64,000 bases of DNA from Artemisia argyi (Eukaryota; Streptophyta; Magnoliopsida; Asterales; Asteraceae), in contig JARVZY010002393.1 in assembly GCA_030686995.1 (NCBI GenBank), forward strand, positions 62,001 through 126,000, written 5' to 3'. Shown here piece after piece: positions 22,035 to 34,149 of the stretch. Made by a program: the position numbers and the translations under genes. Position 1 is the first letter of the stretch, and each line of letters opens with the position of its first letter. Under the pieces are notes generated by a model. It worked only from the letters and a program-made list of their open reading frames with translations, was not told the DNA's origin and ran no database searches.

Positions 22035-22299
22035 ACATCATGAACATTGTCAACCAACTGGGATAGCTTAGTTGGCCACCAAGAGTGACCTTGGGGAGGT
22101 TGTTACCACATGCAAGAGGTCTCAGGTTCGAGTCTCTCCGTGGATGCGTCAATTCGAGGCTGGCAGGGACTACATTCTTGGTATGTATTGTGGAATCGAA
22201 TCACTAATTATTATTCGAGGTTAGCAGGAAGTACCTTCTGGGTAAGTACTGTATAATCGAATAACTAACTTATTGTTTTACTAACTCGCCGTTAAAATA

Positions 22300-22357
<58 letters not shown>

Positions 22358-22377
22358 TAAACATCATGGACATTGTC
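22035..22377 (+). mobile_element. tRNA-derived SINE with 17-bp target duplication
   Basis: The body is 22052-22360. The Pol III A box TAGCTTAGTTGG (22064-22075) and B box GGTTCGAGTCT (22125-22135) are about 50 bp apart, as in tRNA-headed SINEs. The 3' end is an (AAT)n tail of roughly 60 bp. The duplication is ACATCATGAACATTGTC (22035-22051) against ACATCATGGACATTGTC (22361-22377), one mismatch, showing target-primed insertion. Two internal TATTCGAGG(T)-like repeats occur before the tail. Confidence 0.85.
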
Positions 22378-24450
22378 GGTAGAGACATTGTTGATATTCC
22401 TCCACTTTAGAATTTCTAACAGGCCACGTGGTCTTGGCGATGGTACAATTTACCAAGACATGATATTCGTCTCTAGATCATTATCATAAACGGGTAACGA
22501 ACCAAATGAATATCTATTTAAAAAGAGAGATGATTTGCATACTCTTATATTTGATTGAAACACTTCAAAATAAGCATTAAACAGTTGTATTATAAATATA
22601 AATTGTTTTAACGGTTTATACATTAAGTGTCTCAAAATATTCACGAGTGTTTCAATCATTTTCTATTTAGAAAGCATGCGCATAGAAATATAACAAAAGG
22701 GATTGGCTACCACAAAACCAGGTGGTATTGTAAAACCAGGTGGTACTGTAAAACCAGGTGGTATACAATTGTTGTGTTGTCGAGTTGTCATTGGATATGA
22801 GTTTTCTGTTGCTTTAGTCATGGCTACAAAACCCTACAAATGGGGTTTTTATTATTAAAATATTTAATATTTGTGGTTGCTTTTAGCTTTCTTGTCAGTG
22901 ATTGGTTGGTGATGTGTCAACGTAGGTTGACATGCAGCCAGGCGAAAGGGTCTCTTAGTTATTGTCTACATCATTTTTAGTGTCTGGAAACAGTAATTAT
23001 TGTACTTTGACTGTTAAAAATGGATCACTTGTGCTACGTGTTTGTTTTCTATTGGTGATCATTATAAGCTAGCGAACCAAACATGTGTATGCCGTTTTCC
23101 TATACAAAAACATTTATGGGATCTTCAACATATGCGAAATGCAAAATATCTTAATCTAAAAACTGTATTAAAATAGTATACCGGGAGTGTAAGGAGTGTG
23201 TCCAGTGTTTGGCCGTGGTCGTCCGGCATTCACAACCCCCCTCCAGTCGGCCCTACTTTTCGCTTGACTGATGTCCGGCTTCCAAACCCTCGACCCAACT
23301 TTCACTAAAATAAAAAATAAAATTAGTGTCAATTATTTCAAGGTCAGTGTCTTGCTACCATGCGAGTGTATTTGATGGATTTGATATCATTGATCAATAG
23401 TGGAGACTTTTTACGCCAAAAGAAAAAAGATATGAGTAAAAGTTAAAGTTTCAAGAATAATGAAGGGGATTCACATTTCCTTAACAGCATTTGTTCGGGT
23501 TTATATATTCCCCCGTAAAGTATTGAGCTATTAAACGAGTATTCTAGTTTTAACACTCATGTGATATTGTGATTTATCATGTTATACAACAATATATCGG
23601 TTAAATAAGTACCGTGTCTATTTTTTTCAGTTAAGTGTTGATTAACTCCATTATTATAACTTTATTGCATTCTTTAGCACACTTTTTTAAAAGGCAATTA
23701 CATATATACCTACTAAAATTTGTATATTTTCTTCAAATGAGAAATGATGCTTACATCAATTGATTATTTGTTAAAAAAAAAAATTACAATTTCTTTTACA
23801 TGTTTTTCCTTTGTTTCTCCCATGATTTTTCAAAGAAAATGTAGACATCATTTCCCCTTCTTCAAAACATGCTTAAACATCATTATATATTATGCATTAC
23901 TAGTAAAAACTAAACTTGTGTTTTGAGAAAATATCAAATATACAAGTTTCATTTGGTATATATCTTTTTCAATCACATATAACTATAATTTATTGTTTAT
24001 AATCATATATGTTTATAGCGTGTTTCATAAAAATCGCATATTATATACTACATTGTAAAAGTATAAAAATCAAATGAGGTTCCGAGCTACTTATTTACTA
24101 CGAGTATAAAATACATAGGATTTTATATTGTATATATTATCACTATCCAAAAAAAAAAAAAAAAAAATTGTGGGAAGTATATTATTTGAACGACTACTCC
24201 ATGATTCCATGAAAAAGAAAAAATAACTTCCCAATAAATTAGGGGGTAAAGATATAATTTAAAGAGGAGTATAAATAACCAAACCCATAATTATTTAAGT
24301 TGAAAAAGTACTTCACTTCTGTCAACAAGACAAATACCTCTTTGCTATGATACAAGAACAGTGCAAAGTACATAATAAACTAGCCCATAGCAAAACTATC
24401 AGTTTTCTTTTTAGCACAAAACATGCAATTTAGCAGCATTAACTAGCCAC
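22378..24450. other. Intergenic region downstream of the MADS gene; 18-bp tandem repeat
   Basis: No gene seen. Three copies of an ~18-bp unit containing AAAACCAGGTGGTA lie at 22711-22766. The GC-rich patch at 23190-23300 is unlike its AT-rich surroundings but shows no ORF. Several poly-A/T runs (for example 24149-24167) occur. Confidence 0.5.
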
Positions 24451-24456
24451 TTTATT
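24451..24456 (-). terminator. Candidate polyadenylation signal AATAAA for the MADS gene
   Basis: AATAAA on the - strand, about 80 bases after the stop codon at 24537-24539, a usual place for a plant near-upstream element. No transcript evidence. Confidence 0.4.
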
Positions 24457-24536
24457 GAACCAGAACAAAGACAATATTATATCCGTGTCTATAAATATAT
24501 ATAAGATTATAAGGATTTTCTTTTGTTGATCATTAG

Positions 24537-27500
24537 TTAAAGCATCCACCCTGGTATACGTCCATTAGCATTTCGTGATGTATTTCGAGCATCGATTTCA
24601 TCATTGGGTGCCTCATTGTTGTAGCTGAAGAACAAAAGTAAATAGAAAAAAATAAAAATACATGTCAGAAATATTTTTCAGTGCTTGTTATAACTGACCC
24701 AAAAAAGACTCCTCAATGGCTTTTCTAGGAAGAAAAAATGTACCCATTTTGCAAATTTTCATTGCAATCAAGACGTTGAATATAAGCCTCCTGGTGAGCA
24801 GGCGGCAGCTGTTGTCTGTTCTCAAAATTGCGCTCATGTGCTGCCCATATTTGATAAGCTGCAGTGCTTTCTTCCAACTACAAGAAGTAGACAACATTAT
24901 GAAATTTGAAACTCCTTAATTTGTGAATCGGTAGCAGTCATGGCCCGTCAACAATCTTATTTGATTACCAATACGTTTTTTAAGCGTCCCAACATTTTTT
25001 TTTTAAAAAAATCACTATTTATATACCAACTTCATCTAAATTTGGATCTTAATGAGACCACGTCCGATAGAAATAACTTATAAGTTCTACGACAATATCA
25101 TTCTTCTCATGATATCCAAAATTACAATGAAATCTGGATGTATACTCCGTATTTACAATTAAGGGTTATTTTCATACCTTACGCCTTAGGGATTTGTTAA
25201 CTTCCAACAGTGATTGTTCCTGAAACATGATTAGAAAATTAGTTTGCTTTCTTCATTGAACTTAAACTAGATTATTAAATAAACTTTTGATGAAATTTAT
25301 GTGAGTACAAAGAAACTGTTATTTAGACTGACTAGCTACTACTGGGATAATACCTTGGGAATATGAGACTGCACTGGATGAGAACAAAACTAACCTTCAC
25401 AAAAAGTACCAATGCCTTGCACACTCAAATTTCTATTGGCACACAAATCACTTACCCATAACAATGCAGCGGTAAAAATCACATGTAGACCCATAAAATT
25501 GGTTAGTCATGAAATGATAACATTATACTTGGGGATAATTCCCTAAATACCCTAATTGCCTTTGTGCTATTTACATTCGAGACCAAAACTTTTTTGCTTC
25601 CGAAACTAGACCGAGTTGCCCTGTACATTTGGGCAACTCAAACCAGTACGTGACAAGTGTGACTTTTACTGATTACGAGTTGATAAGTCATAGGGCAACT
25701 GGTCTACATCGGTATAACAATTGGGCAACTAGTCTACTTTGGTAAAATAATGTCAGACACATAGCGACACATGGTTGGGTAGTTCAAGTTGCCCAGTTGC
25801 CCGGACTAGTTTCAGAAGCAGAAAAATTTTGGTCTCCGATGTAAATAGCACAAAGGCAACTGGGGCATTTAAGGAATTATCCCTTATATTTTAGTGGTGA
25901 ATCTATCTAAGTGTGGCGCGCAAATCACTTCCTATTAGGTGAGCAAACACTGCATTTTTTTGGAGGACTTTAAAGAGGTCTCTTGGTTAGGAAGGAAAAA
26001 TTATCCTAAGTTTAGTATATATCTAACTCAGCGTGTCCACATATCCACATAAAGCCCGCAATAAGCTCCACATTGTGCCAAACTTCTTTAGCAGTTTGGT
26101 TATTAATTTCCTACTTCCGCTCCGCTTGTGAAGCTCCCAATATTGAACACATTGAGTTTGCTAACTCATAAGAATGATTACATCACTAAATATGTATCCT
26201 GGACTTAGTAATTATGAGTTATTTATTCACCCCTGATTTTGTCCATCTGTTTTCAAGGGCAGTTTTGTCATTGTTATAAACTGTTTGAACTTTAAAGGCA
26301 GAACCATCATGTAAATTATATTCCTTTCATTTTTCTAGCTCCTTGTATTTCCTTGGTAGTTTTCTAATACATTTTCACCATTCGTTATATATAATTCTTC
26401 GTTTTTATTAGTTGACATTCTTATTATTTTAAAGGCTGAAATTAGATCTGAGTATGTTAGGTTTTATTCAATAATTATTCCATCGAAGATACAATATTTA
26501 TGATAATGCATAACAAACAAAAAAAATAGACATTAAATTGGTATAACTCTTTTGCACAGTTGACATTCAAGATCGAATAAACAGAATTAATAATGAACAA
26601 AGTGATTGCATACTCAGCGGATTTGACCTTCTGTTGTAATCCTGAGAGTTGTTCAAGCATATGTTTAGTCTGCATTCAACATTTGGACAACATTATTACT
26701 ATGCCTAAGAGAAGAAAAGGAGTACTTAAGAAACTGTTTAGTTCTAGTTCTGTCTCATGAAAAATCGTATGCAACATTCCATTTAGATTGATGTACCTTA
26801 GTCGACCGGACCTGCCTGAGAGATGAGTCGAGTTGACGCTCAAGCTGGTCAAGTTCCTTTAATCCCAACTGCTCTAATTCCTCCCCAATATAATGCCTGT
26901 ATAGAAATATATACTCATTATAAAGGAGATCCATATAAGCATAAATAAAGCTTGAATGAACCCTAGGTAGGACAGTTCATGCAAATAATTATCCAAATTT
27001 AGCATCATGGGTGACCCAATTTTCCGTTCTTTGATCTAATATATTGACTTGTAGATTTTGGGTGATCAATATAAGGTTCACCAAGATGTGACCAAATATA
27101 CCTCTGAGATTGTTGCAGGATATCAACTTTTGCTTTAAGCTTTAAATACTCCTGATAGCTACTCTGCAAGGTTCATGGCGATAATTAGTCCTAGTAATTC
27201 CTTTGGAAGATAAACTAAGTGAAGTCAAACAAATGCTAACACCACCAAGGCCGTCCCATGAATTTATGAAATTTTTGAGGGCTCTGGACGAAATTAAATA
27301 ATGAGGCCTTTCGATAAAGAATACTATATAAAAGTGTCACCATTTATAAGTTATAATGCAATTATTTAGCTAAACGTTCTAACATATTACTCATTTAAGA
27401 TACTTTCTCATCTAAATACTTTTTTCTTTGTGAAAAATATGCGTACACATGTATATAATTAATAACGCGATAAATTTTGAGGCCCTTAAAAATTTTGGGG

Positions 27501-30500
27501 CCCTGTACGATCGCTCACCTTGCACACCCTCAAAGCCGGCCCTGAACACCACCAAGGGTGTCCAAGGAGGTCAAATAACTATGATTCTTTAACCAAAGAA
27601 CACAATACCAAGGTCTCATGCTTCTTGTTATATGTACGATGTTAATTCTCATCAGGAAGAGCTTTGCCTTGTTAGTGGATGGGTATTTCAAAAATATAAA
27701 CCCGAAACATATATGGATTTAGTCAGTTAATGGCCAGATACCTTAGTGACCAGAAAAGGTTACAGAATATATATAAAATGGCCTGAATCTACATATAAAG
27801 CAAGGCTAAAACATTTTCTTTAACAGATTCAATTGTATTTCACAACTAAAACCTCTAGCAAGAAGATAGAGGAAAATAAGATTACCTGAGTATCCGAATC
27901 TTGATGGTTAGCTTCCATTGCGCCATAGCTGCATCTATGGTACCTTTCAAGCGTCTTGGACACGCTAGATAAAAAGTACAGTCAATAGAGGAACAAAAGA
28001 ACTCGAATGTTTCTTTAAGGATGATTCACTATCGATGCTTTAGAATCCAGTGATAAAGAAAGTTTAGGTGAGAATTCTCAAATTTGTGAAAACCTATAAG
28101 ATGATGGCCTCCTCTTCATATTTTGTTTGGAGGTTGATATACGTGGCGTGCAAGAGAACTAGAGAAGTTTATGCGTGCATAGACTATTGAATATGAAACT
28201 TATCCCATTCCGACCATGAGACACAACAATCTAATAAAACGACTCAATATGTGATAACAATTTGCAATGGGTGAAGAAAATCAGTTCAAGTTACACATCA
28301 AAGCTTCTTACTATACCCGCTTAAAATGGCAAAAATGGATGACCTTTATATATGATGATTTTAAAAATAAACAAACAACTATAGTACATTTTAATTTATC
28401 AATACTATATTCTTTCTTTCATCATAACTTATTTTGTGAGCCCTCTTCAATTTTCTTAATATCACATGATCAACTTTAAGATCAGACTAATCACTATACT
28501 CAAATTTTTTATGTTCCATTCACCATGTAAACATAAGTTGCTATGATAGCATCCGTAGCAATAAAGATATGAGATAATAATGTCCATGGCTAAAAAATTA
28601 GGCTAATTATTGAGTTTGCAATGAATCAGAAAAGCCAACTAAGGGAGCCAAAATTTGGCATCCCAAAAGAGTAAATTAGACTACTAACAAGCAAGGACAT
28701 ATAGGCCTAATAAACTCCAAAACCAAAGATTGATTTACGACAACCAAATATAATCTTATAACACATAACGATAAGCAGTCCAATCCCCCCCCCCCCCCCC
28801 CCCCCCCCCTTTCTTTTTTTTTTTTTATTAAACTTTATCATTCATTTGGACAAGCCTCAAGAATTTTCAGTTGTTTCATGCTAACCAAAGGAAGCTGTGA
28901 TTAGGGGAGGGAGTGGTTCACTCACCCTCCCTTCCTTCACTCACTCTCAACCAATCGAAATGCGCCACATCATTCCCCACTTTTTCCCTCACTCACTTAT
29001 ATTTTTAGAGGCGCAACTTCACTCACCCTTCATTCACTTCTTTTTTTTCTTTTCTTTTTTCTTTTTTAAATTCCATTAAAATTTATTAAAAACTAAAATT
29101 TCATTAAAATTAAATAAACATTACATAATATTATTAAAAAACATAAAATAACATTACATAATACTAAAATACTAAAATTCATAATACTAAAAAACTAAAC
29201 TTCATCGGCTTCATCGTCCACTTCAAGGTATGGTAACTGTTGAGCGTCAACATGCTCCATAAGATCAAATCGGAGACGAAAATGTGTGTCCTCATTTCGT
29301 ATCTCGACTAAGGCTGCTTTGTCAAACACCGGTTGGATCGGAGGATCCCGAATATGAACTGGGGAGATTGTGTTACCGGAGTTATGTAGAATCATGTTGT
29401 GCAATATCACACAGACACACACGTATAAACTAGTTTTCTAATTCTGTCTACTGTGTACGGCCGTAAGGGTCGTCTCAGTATACCCCATCTACCCTTTTTT
29501 TTTTTGGGTAAAAGGGAACTTCCACCCTGGCAAAATATATTAACCAAAAAACCGTTTCAAGAACAGTGGAATGTGGCTGAAACGCCACATTAACCTCAAG
29601 CAACCGCTTGAACAACCCCTATATCATTTATGACATGCCATAAATGAACAACTAGCTACCAACAACTAGAACAACCATTGAAAACAAAAACGACATGCAA
29701 AACAAATAAACAAATCCAAATAAAGAGATTACTTCCTCGAACGGCCTTGAAGCTTGAAATCAAACTGCTTATTATATTCCTCAAATTGCCCAGGTAAATC
29801 AAAGACCTAGGCCGCATAATCATCAGAAAGATAGCCTTCAAGCTCGGGATGTCCTCCAGCTGATGAAATGTAACTATCCATAGGATCATTTGGCTCAAAC
29901 ACCTCATCTTCAATTTCAGAAACAACCACTTCACCCACCTTAGAGAATGGGTTGCCCTTCCTTATACCATCAGCCACAGGAACGGGTTTCCCATTATCAT
30001 CCACAAGGGTACCTTTCCCTTCAATAATAAGCTGTTCAAGCTTCCCAATTTTCTCAATAATAGGAGTGGTCTTCATAGGCGACGGAGAAGTAGTTTTAGA
30101 AGAACTAGAAGTAACTTCAAGAGAATCTGTAGTGCCAATCACAGGTTCCAAAACCGAATCTTGTGCCTTAAGCACATCAAAGCTGTTCTTCAACTCAACA
30201 AAGTTGATATCCTCCACCCAATTATTATTCTTACCTTGGTCATCCCGGGAAGGAGCCGTACTACTAGTAGGATCAATCGTCGGTTCGTTACAAGAAGTAG
30301 AACCTACATTAACAGTTGGAGGACCTATATTTGATTGGTTAGACGTCGACGCTCCTCCATTCTTTGGCTTAGTAACCGGCCTATAGTAATACGAAACTTT
30401 AGGCTTATGAAAACGAATCCCATCAACCTGACGATTAGTACCATGAATCTTACCTTTACCTTTCTTCTTAGAGGGTTCAACGAAACCCTCTTCATCAACC

Positions 30501-33375
30501 AACACTTTATCATTCACAACCTGTTTCACCTCGCTTAGGACATCCATCATCATTGTGATCAAAAACTTTACAAGTCTCACATCTTGGCGGCTTCCACTCA
30601 TATTCAATATCAATCGTTACCAATGAATGACCGGACCCATTAGGGGAGGGGATAGCAACCACCTTGAGAACATCAAAAAGGACCGTTACTCCCTCCCAAC
30701 GGCTAGTTCTTTCCCAACGTTCTATTTTTTTCACCCTTTCCCGTGCGTGAGTTCCTCACTCAAATCTTGTTTCCCGTGCGGTAAGGAGGTTGCGGCGGCG
30801 GTGTTCCCGTGCATGAGGGATCCCGCACCGCATGCTCACGCACCCACTCCCTCCCCTCTTAAAACTAGGATCTGATTTGATAGTGATTTGACTTGAATAT
30901 ACTTTTGTGAATGTTAATATATTAAAAATCAGTAATTAATTATATGATGTTAAAAAATACTAATCAAAAGTAGTTTATAATAATTTTCACTTCTCTTGAT
31001 ATAAAGTTCAGGGAAAACTCGCATCTCAATTTTTTCAACAATGAGTGACATTGCTAGAAACACGGAAGGGTGAAAATTAATCCCTAACTTATATATTTAT
31101 TGGTTAAATTGCAAATCTTGTAACTCAAAGTACTATAACTAGATATGTAACTCGACTCGTGAAAGTCGATATGTGTATTGTTGTGTATATCACAACACAT
31201 TTACTAAAACTAGATGTGTTTTGACTTGTGACAGTCGGTGTGTGTATAACTATATTGCTGTGTGAATACCACTACACATTCACAGAAACTAGATATGTAC
31301 CCACGTTATACAGTAGTAAGGAAGAGGGAGTAATTGGTGTTAGTGTAGTCACATTACAACTACGGCGGATAAAATATATTTGAAGAAAAAGAGGGAAATT
31401 TTTTAAAAAGATTTGTAATTGGTACACATCTTGCGAGCCAAGAGATAATAGTAAAATCATCTCTCGTGGAGGAACCTTGAAGCCTGATAAAACACCCTTC
31501 GTCAAGTGAGTTTAGGACTATATTACTTATTGGCAATTCACTATGCAGTTCGTATGAGATTCAAACTTTGATCACTATTAATTTTTCATGCCTCGTAATG
31601 GTCGTTTCCATGGATTAATTAGTTTACTTGTAGTGGCAGTCTTGCGAATTAGTAAGCTCAAGCTCTATTTGATACTTCGTCATTCGCACGGGTTAGTGTA
31701 ATAAACATCTTATCTGATATAACGCAAGTAATGTTATATCCTACATATACAAAAGTTCAGTTTGATAATTAGTGCAATACGAGTAATACAGTAGGCTAAT
31801 TCTAAACCTAATTTCTTAGTCAATGTGCTTATAGTAAAAGCCAATTTCTCTAAACCCTTTGTGGGATTGGATAACTATAATTAGATCGACCAACACAGTG
31901 TTTTCGCTTTAGAAATTAGGAAAGATCCTACTAGCACATCATTGAGCAGGTAGAAACCAACATCCAAGTTAATTATACAACTAAAATCCGTGAACAATTA
32001 GGATAAGGTCCAAACTTATATTTTCCAGAAATATCAATTCCCATAATAAAAAACAACCCTATGGTCCTTTTGGCGCTTTCGTAACAATGTGATATTCGCT
32101 TCCAGAATACCAAGAAACGATATAATCTTAAAAGAAATTAAGGGTGCGTTTAGTTGGGTGAAACACCCTTGTTTTCTACGAAATGTTTTGTTGAAAACAA
32201 GAAAAACAGAAATCGCGTTAAAATTAGTGTTTTCCAACAAAATATTTTGCAAAACACAAAATCCCTCTAAACCCTAACTTAACAAGGAAAATTACAAAAC
32301 AAATTTTTTATTGTTTTTCTTGTTTTCCTTTTTAACCACAACCCTTCCTCTCTTTCTTTAAAATAGAAAATACAAACATCAACTAAACACGTTTTATATA
32401 TTTTCAAATGTTTTGTGGAGATAAATTTTCCTTCCAAATTTTTACAAAACTAGAGATAGAAAACAAGTGAATTTTTTCTTCAACTAAACGCACCCTAAGC
32501 TTCTATCATTTACATGGATAGCTTCTAAAGCTTGAGTTCCGTCTCTAAATTGGATACACTGGCTTGATAGTCCTTGTAAAACTTGTTTTAATATCATTAC
32601 CGTTCCAAAGAAAACAATATTTTCCCATGACAAAAACCAAATTTAAAAATTCTAGCTTGGTTCTAAATGATAAAACAGTATTATTTCATGCTTGAAAATC
32701 AAAAATCAATATTCATATCCCCTGAAAGTAAGAAGATTACTTTGATACTAACTTCCCAGCAAAAAAAAAATTCCCACTTTACAATTTAAGTCTCATGACC
32801 ATGTAAGTTTTAACATCAGCATACCTTAGCAACCACTAGAAAATTTTCAGGCTATTATCTTCTTTCTAAACTGAATCCTTTTTAAACTTCTGTACTTGCC
32901 CACAAGAGACTTTACTATAAGTTTCTATACAGTCGCAAAATCTTATCGAATAAAACTAAAATTATACGTTTTTTTTTCCGAACGGCTAGATTATATTAAA
33001 AAATTAAAAGAACAACCTAGCAAGAAGCTAGGAGCACAAAGTACATAATTAATGAGTATCTATGAATTGAATAAGTATTGTAAATCAGCCAATAAGATGT
33101 TAACCTGTATCTTCTCTTATTTCTCAGTTTTATTGCAAGATTTAGATAGATCGAGAGAGGGATTTAGATAGATCGAGAGAGGGTACGTACCTAGAGCTGC
33201 TGCAGAACTCGTAAACCTTGTCACCATTAGAAAAGATAATAAGAGCAACTTCAGCATCACAAAGAACCGATAACTCGTAAGCTTTCTTCAGTAACCCATT
33301 TTTTCTTTTTGCAAATGTAACTTGACGATTTATCTTGTTCTCTATCCTTCTTAGCTCCACCTTTCCTCTACCCAT
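24537..33375 (-). CDS. SEPALLATA-like MIKC-type MADS-box transcription factor, eight exons
   Basis: Floral-identity transcription factor of the SEP (AGL2/AGL3) subfamily: a nuclear, DNA-binding bridge protein in floral tetramers (family knowledge). Exons on the - strand: 33191-33375, 27886-27964, 27102-27163, 26797-26896, 26628-26669, 25178-25219, 24744-24877, 24537-24624 (185, 79, 62, 100, 42, 42, 134, 88 nt). All have GT-AG borders and join in frame to 243 residues. Exons 1-6 have the lengths classic for SEP genes. Exon 1 is the MADS domain ([20 protein letters not shown], then [20 protein letters not shown]). Exons 3-6 give the K domain ([54 protein letters not shown]). Exon 7 carries a SEP-I-like motif ([15 protein letters not shown], normally FFQPLECNPTLQIG). 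Exon 8 ends PGWML, as in SEP1/2/4-type proteins. The start at 33375 was chosen over an upstream in-frame ATG at 33402 because MGRGK is the universal MADS N-terminus. Exon 5 has a weak donor (AAG|GTCAAA); a stronger-looking GTATGC lies 14 bp downstream but would break the frame. The gene looks functional. Confidence 0.93.
25523..25891. mobile_element. MITE with ~75-bp inverted repeats in intron 5 of the MADS gene
   Basis: Element 25531-25883 (353 bp). The left end GGGGATAATTCCCTAAATACC pairs with the complement of the right end; similarity extends through GCCTTTGTGCTATTTACAT and GAGACCAAAA for about 75 bp on each side. The flanks TTATACTT and TTATATTT form an 8-bp duplication with one mismatch, which points to hAT (8 bp) or Mutator-like origin. 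The inside repeats GGGCAACT-type words several times. No coding capacity. Confidence 0.8.
27238..27552. mobile_element. hAT-type MITE in intron 2 of the MADS gene
   Basis: Element 27246-27544 (299 bp). The terminal repeats CAAGGCCGTCCC and, inverted, CAGGGCCGGCTTT fit the CAGGG-type hAT end, and the 8-bp target duplication AACACCAC is perfect (27238-27245, 27545-27552). The inside contains GAGGCCC and GGGGCCC words. Non-coding. Confidence 0.75.
28786..28825. repeat. Poly-C followed by poly-T tract in intron 1
   Basis: About 23 C then a T-rich run. A pyrimidine homopolymer; on the - (gene) strand it is A-rich then G-rich. Length may be affected by assembly error. Confidence 0.8.
29195..29422 (-). 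pseudogene. C-terminal fragment of a Harbinger-family transposase
   Basis: 75 codons on the - strand reading [15 protein letters not shown], then [20 protein letters not shown], then an acidic tail and stop. CxILHNMI and the RL..DL.EH block are the end of the DDE nuclease region of plant PIF/Harbinger (ALP1-like) proteins. The catalytic part upstream is missing, so it is a relic. Confidence 0.75.
29495..30735 (-). pseudogene. LINE ORF1 (zinc-knuckle) fragment with oligo-A tail, inside the Harbinger-like element
   Basis: On the - strand, 30660-30540 encodes [20 protein letters not shown], a C-x2-C-x4-H-x4-C knuckle. After a frameshift near 30538 the frame runs to 29807: [35 protein letters not shown], a Ser/Thr-rich linker and GYLSDDYAA, then TAG and [13 protein letters not shown] before the true end near 29730. 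This is the C-terminal half of ORF1 of an Asteraceae L1-type LINE (recognised from memory). It ends in ~10 A at 29495-29504 (T on +), as expected after target-primed reverse transcription. Confidence 0.7.
31138..31300. repeat. Imperfect tandem repeat in intron 1
   Basis: Two diverged units of 72 and 78 bp start ACTAGATATG (31138) and ACTAGATGTG (31210), with the beginning of a third at 31288. Both contain CGTGAAAGTCG-like and GTGTGTAT-like words. Non-coding. Confidence 0.5.
32139..32498. mobile_element. Tourist-like MITE in intron 1 of the MADS gene
   Basis: Element 32142-32495 (354 bp). The perfect terminal inverted repeat GGGTGCGTTTAGTTG / CAACTAAACGCACCC is flanked by TAA on both sides (32139-32141, 32496-32498), the PIF/Harbinger (Tourist) pattern. 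AT-rich inside, no ORF. Confidence 0.85.
33139..33182 (-). repeat. Two 22-bp copies next to the exon 1 donor site
   Basis: The unit ATTTAGATAGATCGAGAGAGGG is repeated twice, starting about eight bases inside intron 1 (donor GTACGT at 33185-33190). On the gene strand it is CT-rich (CCCTCTCTCGATC). GA/CT repeats near MADS first exons can bind GAGA-type factors; a role here is speculative. Confidence 0.6.
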
Positions 33376-34149
33376 AACAAATTTCTCCCTATGTTTTTTC
33401 AATTAAGTAAACATATGCAAAAATAATTTAGATAGATAAAAATAGATGGATTTACAATATTAAAACTACCCTAAAATTAACTACAACGGTCATAGAAATT
33501 ACAGTTGTGAAATCTAATAATCTAAGCACAACCCGCCATCCGTAAGTAAAACAAAGTCATACTAGTAGAATATATCTTCTGCAGATGATAGATTTCTTAC
33601 CCTTTACTATCTTCTTTCGGAATTATCTCTTTCAACTTATTGGCAGTAGAAGATGTTCCGTTGTGGGTAGTTCTTAGGTTTTATGTACTTTTTCTTGATA
33701 GCAACTACTTCACTAGATTGCCAAAAAGATAATACTACCATTAATTATTTTGTTTTGTATATATGTGTTTGCTGATGTATTCATAAACATAATATCATTT
33801 TTTTTGACATATAAGAGTATAAGACTACTAGAAAATGACAGGATAGTATGACAGGTTTCTTTTTCTACGTATCGTTGGTTGTAAAATAGAATATAACTTT
33901 AATTTTGATACACAAGTGGAATCTTGTCCATTACGAGTACTTTCGTATCTTGTGGTTTTGTTTCATAAAGTATTTATATTGCTATAAATGGAAATATTTT
34001 TCATTGTGTTGGTAATTGGCCAATGTTTAGTGTTATTCACCGATTCTTCGGTTTCTAAAAGTTGAAATAAAACCCACAATGTTGGGCCATTGGTAGTGCG
34101 TTATCGACATATATATAGCACACTCTAGCAACGAGATTCCTCGAGATCT
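33376..34149 (-). promoter_or_regulatory. Presumed promoter and 5' UTR of the MADS gene
   Basis: AT-rich with no ORF or transposon boundary. It separates the start codon from the Harbinger-like element at 34153. No convincing CArG box (CC-A/T6-GG) was found by eye. A 5' UTR intron cannot be excluded. Confidence 0.4.

Larger units (their letters stand above)
28901..30861 (-). mobile_element. Composite PIF/Harbinger-like element in intron 1 carrying a LINE ORF1 fragment
   Basis: Left end GGGGAGGGAGTGG (28904-28916) and right end CCACTCCCTCCCC (844-856 of the 30 kb line, i.e. 30844-30856) are inverted copies. TTA at 28901-28903 and at 30859-30861 fits the 3-bp Harbinger duplication, although two extra bases lie between the right repeat and its TTA. 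Inside are the tail of a Harbinger transposase and, beyond it, an unrelated LINE-type fragment with an oligo-A end. The composite nature is inference from the order of the parts. Confidence 0.65.

Noticed and set aside
24688..24897. 69-codon ORF over exon 7 in another frame
   Set aside because: The correct exon 7 frame gives the SEP-I-like motif and joins exons 6 and 8 in phase.
29952..30386. 144-codon + strand ORF
   Set aside because: Shadow of the antisense LINE ORF1 fragment, whose zinc knuckle and conserved blocks are on the - strand.
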